20,908 nucleotides of DNA from positions 1-20,908 of IMG/VR virus record IMGVR_UViG_3300045996_000232. One strand, given 5' to 3'. This document shows positions 1 through 4,782 of the stretch, one piece after another (the stretch's first letter is position 1; every line of letters starts with the position of its first letter). Origin of the DNA: a virus. A model generated the notes under the pieces. The model saw nothing but the letters and a program-made list of their open reading frames with translations. It did no database searches and was not told where the DNA came from. A program made the position numbers and the translations under genes.

Positions 1-12
1 TCCCGCATTAGG

Positions 13-44
13 GGGACGCTGTTGTACTTCGCGTCCCATTTTTT
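13..44 (+). terminator. Rho-independent terminator or attenuator before integrase
   Basis: A perfect 7-bp inverted repeat (GGGACGC at 13-19, GCGTCCC at 31-37) with an 11-base loop is followed by one A and a run of six T (39-44). This is the textbook layout of an intrinsic terminator for plus-strand transcription. Only 11 bases separate the T-run from the integrase ribosome binding site, so there is no room for a promoter in between. It may end an upstream operon beyond the window, or attenuate a leader that continues into the integrase. The stem-loop is seen directly; the role is inferred. Confidence 0.75.
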
Positions 45-64
45 AACACCTTGTCGGAGGTATC

Positions 65-901
65 ATGGACGCTTTGATGCAGGAGTTTAAGGAGTGTCAC
101 GTCGCCAATCTCTCGGTACGCCGGGAGTTTGAATGGGTCATTGCCAAATACTTTGGCCCACTCAAAGCCTATTCAATAGAGGCGGTGACACCCTTGGTCG
201 TAGAGAAGTGGTATCACAACATTGGGAAGCATTCGCAGTCCCAGGCGAACAAATCCCTCTCCATTCTCCGCACCATGTTTGATAAGGCGCGGGACTGGAA
301 GATGTACGAAGGGGACAATCCGTGCCGTCATGTGAAAAAGTATCCCAGGAACGAGCGGGACCGCTTTGTGCAACCCGAGGAAATGCCCTTGCTCATTAAG
401 GTGCTCAATACCGAGCCCGAGGATGTGCAGTGCTATTTCCTGCTGTGTCTCCTGGTCGGTTGTCGGAAGATGGAGGCCCTCAGCCTTAAATGGACTGACA
501 TTGATTTCCACCGAGGCGTTTGGCATAAGGGGCAGACCAAGACCCGCATTAAGCATGCCGTGCCAATCCCAACCGCCCTATTGGAACGCATCAAGAACCT
601 CCCTCATCATAATGAGTACGTCTTTGCCAGCAAACAGGGTCATTGGAGCAAGAGTGCCACCCACCAGTTGTGGGATAGCATTCGGAAGGCCGCTGGTATC
701 AAAGATGTTACTATCCACGATCTGAGGCGTACCTGTGCCAGCTGGCTCGCTATCCACGGGGAAAACATCGCCTTGATAAGCAAGGGCGTATTGAACCATA
801 CTACCCTGGCGAATACAGGTATTTACACTAGGCTGAACCTCGCGCCTGTGCAGAAGGCATTGGAGGCGAATAGCGGCAGGATTCTAGGGGTGCAACCATG
901 A
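65..901 (+). CDS. int: Tyrosine recombinase (phage integrase), short form
   Basis: Site-specific recombinase expected to integrate and excise the phage genome. The catalytic set of the tyrosine recombinase family is visible: Arg134 (VGCRKMEAL), a beta-hairpin Lys near 159, His218 and Arg221 (HDLRR), His245 (LNH) and nucleophile Tyr254 (GIYTR). Residues 1-95 form the SAM-like core-binding domain and 100-278 the catalytic domain. At 278 residues it is shorter than typical P4-type integrases of around 400 and lacks their N-terminal arm-binding domain. An in-frame stop at 44-46 rules out a longer in-frame start. The start is chosen for GGAGG at 56-60, although spacing is only four bases; Met5 is the alternative. 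It runs opposite to the late genes and its stop overlaps the next gene (ATGA). The family call is secure; the specificity is unknown. Confidence 0.95.
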   Translation: MDALMQEFKECHVANLSVRREFEWVIAKYFGPLKAYSIEAVTPLVVEKWYHNIGKHSQSQANKSLSILRTMFDKARDWKMYEGDNPCRHVKKYPRNERDRFVQPEEMPLLIKVLNTEPEDVQCYFLLCLLVGCRKMEALSLKWTDIDFHRGVWHKGQTKTRIKHAVPIPTALLERIKNLPHHNEYVFASKQGHWSKSATHQLWDSIRKAAGIKDVTIHDLRRTCASWLAIHGENIALISKGVLNHTTLANTGIYTRLNLAPVQKALEANSGRILGVQP

Positions 902-1026
902 CCAATGACCCTGGAATGATGTCCTCGCTGGTGATTGCTACTCTCATCATCATAGGCTTTGCAGTGCTGTGGGAAAGCGGCTTGGCTGAATGGTATCTAC
1001 AATTCGTCCAAACCATTGGACGGTAG
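898..1026 (+). CDS. Small single-pass membrane protein, unknown function
   Basis: A 42-residue ORF whose ATG overlaps the integrase stop codon (ATGA), with AGGGG seven bases upstream. Residues 10-24 (SLVIATLIIIGFAVL) form one clear hydrophobic segment, followed by a short tail rich in aromatic residues. I do not recognise a family. Coupling to the integrase and the good ribosome binding site support real translation. Tiny membrane proteins at the edge of phage lysogeny regions can have many roles, and none is assigned here. Confidence 0.55.
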   Translation: MTNDPGMMSSLVIATLIIIGFAVLWESGLAEWYLQFVQTIGR

Positions 1027-1034
1027 GAGGGGCC

Positions 1035-1160
1035 ATGCGTACATTGATCTTCTGTCTCGTTGTCGCTATGGCAATCGTATTCACCGCCATGATTGTGATG
1101 GATACAGACATTGACCATAACGGCTACAGGGAACTGAATAAGGCAACGCTTGTGCGTTAG
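1035..1160 (+). CDS. Small membrane or exported protein, unknown function
   Basis: A 41-residue ORF beginning eight bases after the previous stop, with TAGGAGG ending four bases before the ATG. Residues 2-21 (RTLIFCLVVAMAIVFTAMIV) are strongly hydrophobic and look like a membrane anchor or uncleaved signal. The remaining 20 residues are polar and partly acidic (MDTDIDHNG). No family is recognised. It closes the three-gene plus-strand group led by the integrase. Its stop overlaps the stop of the converging minus-strand gene by four bases. Confidence 0.55.
   Translation: MRTLIFCLVVAMAIVFTAMIVMDTDIDHNGYRELNKATLVR
1145..1158. other. Short inverted repeat across the convergent stop codons
   Basis: AACGC (1145-1149) and GCGTT (1154-1158) form a 5-bp stem with a TTGT loop, lying exactly where the plus-strand and minus-strand operons meet. 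There is no T-run on the plus side and only a weak one on the minus side, so it is at best a poor bidirectional terminator. The repeat is seen; the function is a guess. Confidence 0.3.
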
Positions 1161-1351
1161 GCAGCGACTTCTGGCCTGACAGGTCTCTTGCCATGCTTGC
1201 GTAGGTACTTATCGAATTGCTTATGGAGCATGGCAACTTGTTTCATGGGAAGGCCCTGGATGAAGCCGAAGTTATCAGACGAACACTTGTAGGATTGGCG
1301 TAGCAGTTCTTCAATCGCTCCACGCATGTACTTGTCCAAGTTAGACCTCAT
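1157..1351 (-). CDS. Small phage protein, unknown function
   Basis: A 64-residue basic protein. The ATG at 1351 lies inside the last codons of the upstream phosphoesterase gene (11-base overlap) and has a weak GGAAC ribosome binding site. A TTG at 1387 would give a 76-residue version, and a later ATG at 1330 a shorter one. The C-terminal half (KQVAMLHKQFDKYLRKHGKR) looks helical and positively charged, which could suit nucleic acid binding, but no family is recognised. It is the last gene of the minus-strand operon and converges with the 41-residue plus-strand gene. Confidence 0.6.
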   Translation of the reverse strand: MRSNLDKYMRGAIEELLRQSYKCSSDNFGFIQGLPMKQVAMLHKQFDKYLRKHGKRPVRPEVAA

Positions 1352-2117
1352 AAAGTTCCAGTCCAATCGCACAGGTGTACTGCACAATAGGCACTGGTGT
1401 TAGATAAATAATGCCGTTCTCTCGTAACAGGCCGACACCAAAGCCTAATGCCCAATCCCGATTGGCCCGCACCCGATACATGTAATCCACTTTCGTAACG
1501 TCACCAAGCCAACCAAACGATGCTCCGACATGCGGAACCCCTTTGGCGTTACCTTCCACCCTGAACTGCATACGGTGAGTGTGGTTGATGACCACGTTAT
1601 CTTGGTATGAGGCGAGGGCATCCTTAACCGCGTTATCACCAGCTTTCCCGATGTCATGTGTGACATACGCTTTTCCCACGGTGGTATGGTCCTTATACTT
1701 CGTGATTCTCCAGCCGTGGTCGGAGAGGTCAAGCAGCTCGTCGGTACTGATGCAGCCGTGCAGTTCGCCGGCTCTGTCGGCAATGTATCTATCAAGCCTG
1801 TTCTCATGGTTCCCTTCTATATAATCGAGTTCCTTGAAGCCCCAGGATTCGACGCGCCTAAGCAGCTTTTTGGTTTCATGCACTTCATCAAGGAAGGTTT
1901 CTTTGCGGCCGGGGTCTTTGGAATGTGATGACACAGCATAAAAGTCTGGAAAATCTCCTCCAATGACGCATCGGTGGAATCGCACTCGTTCTGCCACCCG
2001 TTCGATAAGATCATATGCCCTCCTATCGTGGTAGGGGCAATGCGTGTCTGGTAAAAAGAGAACATTTTGGAGTGTTTCACCGCCGAGTGCCTTGGCCCAT
2101 TGCTTAAACTTTTTCAA
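1341..2117 (-). CDS. Calcineurin-like metallophosphoesterase
   Basis: Predicted two-metal phosphoesterase of the calcineurin-like superfamily. All signature blocks are present in order: DTH at 24-26, GGDFPD at 53-58, GNHE at 102-105, His154 (VTHD) and HTH at 179-181, which stands in for the usual GHxH. At 258 residues it is of normal single-domain length. The start is a TTG at 2117 overlapping the upstream stop (TTGA), with GGAAGGA three bases before it; no ATG lies nearby in frame. Phage members of this superfamily include protein phosphatases and nucleic-acid phosphoesterases; the substrate cannot be read here. It lies between the lysis cassette and the operon end, so it may act late or be an accessory gene. 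Confidence 0.9.
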   Translation of the reverse strand: MKKFKQWAKALGGETLQNVLFLPDTHCPYHDRRAYDLIERVAERVRFHRCVIGGDFPDFYAVSSHSKDPGRKETFLDEVHETKKLLRRVESWGFKELDYIEGNHENRLDRYIADRAGELHGCISTDELLDLSDHGWRITKYKDHTTVGKAYVTHDIGKAGDNAVKDALASYQDNVVINHTHRMQFRVEGNAKGVPHVGASFGWLGDVTKVDYMYRVRANRDWALGFGVGLLRENGIIYLTPVPIVQYTCAIGLELYEV

Positions 2118-2317
2118 ACATCCTTCCCCGCAGGGGTGCTCACTTCACTTGCTTCATGTTCTTCGCATTCGTACACGGCTCTAATGTTGCCTTCCTGGTA
2201 GTCCCTAACTTGCCTTAGGCCCTCTTCCTTACAGTCCTTATAAGAGGCGAACGGCTTACCATCAGCAAACTGGATGGTGGTTCCTACGAGCACGATTGTC
2301 AGAATCCAGACGGTCAT
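2114..2317 (-). CDS. Small signal-anchored protein, unknown function
   Basis: A 67-residue protein beginning with a hydrophobic stretch (MTVWILTIVLVGTTIQF), followed by a charged soluble part containing two Cys (YKDCKEEG and YECEEHE). This suggests a membrane-anchored or exported small protein. The ATG at 2317 lacks a good ribosome binding site. An in-frame GTG at 2431 preceded by GAGGG would place the hydrophobic stretch internally, which is less natural. Translation may therefore depend on reinitiation from an upstream reading frame. Its stop overlaps the TTG start of the phosphoesterase. The family is not recognised; the position next to lysis genes is the only hint. Confidence 0.6.
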   Translation of the reverse strand: MTVWILTIVLVGTTIQFADGKPFASYKDCKEEGLRQVRDYQEGNIRAVYECEEHEASEVSTPAGKDV

Positions 2318-2330
2318 GGTAATATGGGTC

Positions 2331-2426
2331 TCAGTTGACAGCTCGTTGTTTTGGGTCGGTGGTGGAAGCCGAATAAAACGAATAAGGCTTATGCGGATTC
2401 CTTCGGGAGTCTGTGAATCTGACCAT
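2331..2426 (-). CDS. Possible 31-codon leader ORF
   Basis: An ATG at 2426 is preceded by GAGGG nine bases upstream and opens a 31-codon frame that stops 13 bases before the ATG of the 67-residue gene. The product is basic with no recognisable domain. It could be a leader that delivers ribosomes to the poorly initiated gene downstream, or it could be untranslated sequence. Support is only the ribosome binding site and the spacing. Confidence 0.25.
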   Translation of the reverse strand: MVRFTDSRRNPHKPYSFYSASTTDPKQRAVN

Positions 2427-2437
2427 TCCACCGACCC

Positions 2438-2686
2438 TCATAACTTCTCCCGACAAGTCTTTAACGCTTCCTTCAGCCTGATATTCTGATCTTCCAAGAG
2501 GAACCGAGCTTCCACAAAGCCGGTGCTCACACTCCAGCATTGCTCAGACTTCAGCGGGTCACAGTTCGTCGTATCCAACGTAGCTGGGATGCTAAACGAT
2601 GGAATCAGACAGCCTGCGGTATTCCCTAAGCAGAAGATCAAGAGCAGCGAAGTCCTTAGCCGCCAATGCCTTTTGTGAGGCTTCAT
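2438..2686 (-). CDS. Lipoprotein-like small protein, candidate outer-membrane spanin
   Basis: An 82-residue protein with a basic N-terminus (KPHKRHWRLR), a hydrophobic core (TSLLLIFCLGN) and Cys26 after TAG, resembling a lipoprotein signal. The lipobox is imperfect because Leu is missing at -3, so lipidation is uncertain. The C-terminus from about 58 is a charged helix ending in KTCREKL. GGGAG five bases before the ATG supports the start. The first 95 bases lie inside the preceding gene in another frame, the arrangement known for Rz/Rz1-type spanins. With an endopeptidase and holin-like genes just upstream, an o-spanin role is plausible but rests on context. Confidence 0.65.
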   Translation of the reverse strand: MKPHKRHWRLRTSLLLIFCLGNTAGCLIPSFSIPATLDTTNCDPLKSEQCWSVSTGFVEARFLLEDQNIRLKEALKTCREKL

Positions 2687-2798
2687 GGAGTCTCCCTAGC
2701 TTCTTGTTGACAGACCATTCGTGATAGCCGTCAGGTTCCGTGACGTACTTGAAGATGGTGTTAGCGAGGACCGCTAGTGGACCAATGGCGTCAATCAT
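2592..2798 (-). CDS. Small lysis-region protein, candidate inner-membrane spanin or accessory
   Basis: A 68-residue protein with a modest hydrophobic N-terminal stretch (IGPLAVLANTIFKYV) and a helical, charged C-terminal half (KLGRLHEASQKALAAKDFAA). Its ATG overlaps the upstream stop (ATGA), and GAGGAAG lies within 20 bases upstream. The lipoprotein-like gene starts inside it in another frame. That nesting, the N-terminal hydrophobic segment and the coiled C-terminus suit an i-spanin, but the hydrophobic part is short and the protein smaller than known i-spanins. It could instead be a holin accessory or an unrelated small phage protein. Confidence 0.6.
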   Translation of the reverse strand: MIDAIGPLAVLANTIFKYVTEPDGYHEWSVNKKLGRLHEASQKALAAKDFAALDLLLREYRRLSDSIV

Positions 2799-2953
2799 TT
2801 GCCGGCCAGCTTCCTCAGCACGCTAGCGACCACTTGAAAGACGCTGTTCTCTTTAACTGAGGGGATTTGTGCTAATGCCTCACTCAGTACGAATAAGGCA
2901 CCCAGGACACCAGCTGCGACTTCCAAATACATAATCTGCGGTTGCGGTTCCAT
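2795..2953 (-). CDS. Small holin-like membrane protein
   Basis: A 52-residue protein beginning at ATG 2953, with a strong AGGAGG four bases upstream. It contains one hydrophobic segment (YLEVAAGVLGALFVLSEALA, about 9-28), a short polar turn and a second amphipathic helix ending in RKLAGK. The size, membrane segment, basic tail and place next to an endopeptidase fit a small holin or pinholin-type protein. It ends in an ATGA overlap with the next gene. The holin role is inferred from topology and context; no family signature is visible. Confidence 0.65.
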   Translation of the reverse strand: MEPQPQIMYLEVAAGVLGALFVLSEALAQIPSVKENSVFQVVASVLRKLAGK

Positions 2954-2961
2954 ACTGCCTC

Positions 2962-3186
2962 CTAGTGTTTACCAAAATACTGCGACAGCCCAGCGAGGAA
3001 CCCAGTTCCTCCACCAAGGCCAGCAATCCATTTCCACACGCCGACAGCGCCTTCCTGTTGGTCAATCTTCTGCCAATACGTCTCGTCTTTCGTGATATGG
3101 CTATCTAGCTTCGCATCAAGACTTTTGCATGTCGTTTTGATGTCTGAAAGGGTGTCGCGAAGCAGTACGAACTGTTGATCTTCCAT
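2962..3186 (-). CDS. Coiled-coil plus C-terminal membrane protein, XhlA-like
   Basis: A 74-residue protein with an N-terminal heptad-like region (MEDQQFVLLRDTLSDIKTTC to about 45) and a hydrophobic, glycine-rich C-terminus (WKWIAGLGGGTGFLAGLSQY). This architecture resembles phage hemolysin XhlA-type proteins, which work beside holins and endolysins. The ATG at 3186 follows GGGAG by eight bases and sits two bases after the peptidase stop. A longer in-frame start at 3213 would lie inside the peptidase gene and is less likely. The membrane-associated lysis role is inferred from topology and position. Confidence 0.65.
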   Translation of the reverse strand: MEDQQFVLLRDTLSDIKTTCKSLDAKLDSHITKDETYWQKIDQQEGAVGVWKWIAGLGGGTGFLAGLSQYFGKH

Positions 3187-3188
3187 GA

Positions 3189-3527
3189 CTACTCTCCCTG
3201 ATAATATGTCCACATCACGTTTTGCGGCTTGTCAGCACCAATGCCGACATGCACAAAGTCTTTCCCGATTCCGATTCTCACAATGCCCATGTCTAACAAT
3301 TCCTTGACCATCTTGTAGCGAGTGACGGACCGCTTGCAGAGGATGTCTACGCCTTCCGCTGGGTCGTAGGTATGCTCACTAAACGGCACCCCGCCAACGT
3401 CTTTGTTGTGTTCAGGGTGTCTGTACCCGCTGGTAATCGTCAGGGCAAAGCCCATGCGCTTTTCCAGTTCGCCTAGATGTTTCTTGATGATCGGATGCAG
3501 ATTTTGTGAGAGCCAGCCTGGTTCCAT
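3189..3527 (-). CDS. M15-family peptidoglycan peptidase, predicted endolysin
   Basis: A 112-residue peptidase of the M15 type (D-Ala-D-Ala carboxypeptidase/L-Ala-D-Glu endopeptidase fold), expected to cut peptide stems of peptidoglycan. The core motifs are present: SGYRHPEHN near 33-41, the zinc pair His52 and Asp61 in SEH...GVDI, and His93 in FVHVGI. It is a single catalytic domain with no cell-wall-binding part and no signal peptide, so release through a holin is expected. The ATG at 3527 follows GAGGG by seven bases and overlaps the upstream stop (TAATG); an in-frame TTG two codons earlier is less likely. It lies between small membrane proteins, as expected for a lysis cassette. Confidence 0.88.
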   Translation of the reverse strand: MEPGWLSQNLHPIIKKHLGELEKRMGFALTITSGYRHPEHNKDVGGVPFSEHTYDPAEGVDILCKRSVTRYKMVKELLDMGIVRIGIGKDFVHVGIGADKPQNVMWTYYQGE

Positions 3528-3679
3528 TAGCAATCCCTCAATGGGCCTTGTTTGTGTTCACTGAGTAACATTTCGTTTTTCTCATGGCAGTTCTTCTCAA
3601 TATGCTCGACTCCCCACCCCAGGAAGCCACCTGAACCCACGACTGTCAGCACCGCTATCAGAAGCCAGGTCAGTTCCAT
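3527..3679 (-). CDS. Small single-pass membrane protein of the lysis cassette
   Basis: A 50-residue protein whose N-terminal half is one membrane segment (LTWLLIAVLTVVGSGGFLGW) and whose C-terminal half is polar and mixed-charge. The ATG follows the tail-fibre stop directly, and its own stop overlaps the peptidase start (TAATG), so translation is probably coupled on both sides. An N-terminal anchor followed by a charged helix suggests a holin, antiholin or spanin-type part, but nothing in the residues decides among these. Confidence 0.6.
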   Translation of the reverse strand: MELTWLLIAVLTVVGSGGFLGWGVEHIEKNCHEKNEMLLSEHKQGPLRDC

Positions 3680-4720
3680 TTACCGCTCATAAATGACGTT
3701 GACCGTCCCGTTATCAAATGTATCTGTCCCGCCTGTGGTGGTAATCGTAAGTTGCGTCAATTCGGCAGAGAGCGACTTGCTACAGGCTGAGACGATGGTA
3801 CTGGCTGCGTTACTCAGCCCGAATGTGCCGCGCCCCACCCATGCAAATGTGGCCTTATTGGACAGGTCAAACGATGCTGCACCGTGGATAACGTTGGACG
3901 CACTCGCACTAGAAATGAGAAGTCCTGCCGTTGAGTTCGCCGCTACCGTTGCTCCAGCATTCGTGACGATGGCGCTAGAGCCGAGGTAGCCGCTACTCTC
4001 AACACCGCCTGAATCACCAAGCTGAATCAGCAGTGAATCAGTCCCGCTGGTAGAGACTCCAGCAAACGTAACAGTGACTCGCCTGACGCCCGCTTGAATG
4101 TCAGTGAAGTTTATGGCGGTACCTGAAGTGGATGCGGTTAGTGTCTTTTGAGCAATGTTCTCTCGACGCGGAACCTCATTCCACTCCCCGCTTCCATCAT
4201 TCACGAACTCTAAAATATCGTCAGCCGACACGGTACGGTCAGCGCGGGTACTGAGGACTAGGCCGGCAGAATGGGTGAGCGTCGGAGTGGAATCAAATAT
4301 CAGTTTGACGTAAGGCTGCGTCCCGCTGATGGCGGTAATAGGGCCAGTAGAGCCGGTAACGTGGAACACATCACCGTCAGAGCCAAGTGTGAGCGTTGCC
4401 GCTGACACAATGGCGGTGCCTTCCCCACTTGGGAAGTTATCGGTGACGGATACGTTATCCCAGGTATAAATCGTGGAGTAGTTGACGCCATCGGTGGAGC
4501 CGTCAATTCTGAACTTGTAGATGCCATCCCAGTAGCCAGAAGCAATGCCGGCCGAATCACTCTCGAGCGGTTGGGCTACCGTGGCTGATTTGGTGCGGGT
4601 TGTGTAGCCGTCTTGCAGCGTCGTGGTGCCAGCAGCATAGTGATAAATCTTCAGTGTGTAGAGCGTACCGGAAGAATTGAAAAACGGTCCGAAAGATTTG
4701 AATTGTGCGTTTGTTGCCAT
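3680..4720 (-). CDS. Tail fibre protein
   Basis: A 346-residue, Gly/Ser/Thr-rich, beta-strand protein. The N-terminal 75 residues follow the common phage tail-fibre attachment pattern: a sequence like LYTLKIYHYAAGTTTLQDGY, then PLESDSAG and a GIYKFRIDG strand. The last 120 residues resemble a recurrent fibre tip domain ending in GTDTFDNGTVNVIYE. The middle probably forms a trimeric beta shaft. AAGGAG four bases before the ATG is a strong ribosome binding site but lies within hairpins. It sits between the ejection-protein genes and the lysis cassette. The virion role is well supported; host-receptor binding is inferred. Confidence 0.8.
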   Translation of the reverse strand: MATNAQFKSFGPFFNSSGTLYTLKIYHYAAGTTTLQDGYTTRTKSATVAQPLESDSAGIASGYWDGIYKFRIDGSTDGVNYSTIYTWDNVSVTDNFPSGEGTAIVSAATLTLGSDGDVFHVTGSTGPITAISGTQPYVKLIFDSTPTLTHSAGLVLSTRADRTVSADDILEFVNDGSGEWNEVPRRENIAQKTLTASTSGTAINFTDIQAGVRRVTVTFAGVSTSGTDSLLIQLGDSGGVESSGYLGSSAIVTNAGATVAANSTAGLLISSASASNVIHGAASFDLSNKATFAWVGRGTFGLSNAASTIVSACSKSLSAELTQLTITTTGGTDTFDNGTVNVIYER

Positions 4721-4722
4721 GC

Positions 4723-4761
4723 GACTCCTTCAGGAGTTACCGGGGAGTCACTTGGCAGTGA
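4723..4761 (-). promoter_or_regulatory. Structured leader masking the tail-fibre ribosome binding site
   Basis: In minus-strand RNA, ACTCC-TGAA-GGAGT (4737 down to 4724) forms a 5-bp stem with a tetraloop that contains the AAGGAG ribosome binding site. A second upstream copy, GACTCC (4749-4744), can pair with the same GGAGTC (4728-4723) as an alternative. A further 5-bp hairpin (TCACT/AGTGA, 4748-4761) overlaps the second copy. Mutually exclusive pairing could tune fibre translation. The pairings are seen; the regulation is inferred. Confidence 0.4.
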
Positions 4762-4782
4762 GGAGGCCGGGGGGAAACTTAA

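Noticed and set aside
1-64. Upstream in-frame extension of the integrase carrying an arm-binding domain
   Set aside because: An in-frame TAA at 44-46 blocks it, and neither other frame reads like that domain over the visible bases.
173-556. 127-codon minus-strand frame opposite the integrase
   Set aside because: The integrase frame has the full catalytic set; the antisense product shows no domain or initiation signal.
1-1160. Phage attachment site or tRNA next to the integrase
   Set aside because: No tRNA fold and no repeated core could be identified; only one side of the genome is visible.
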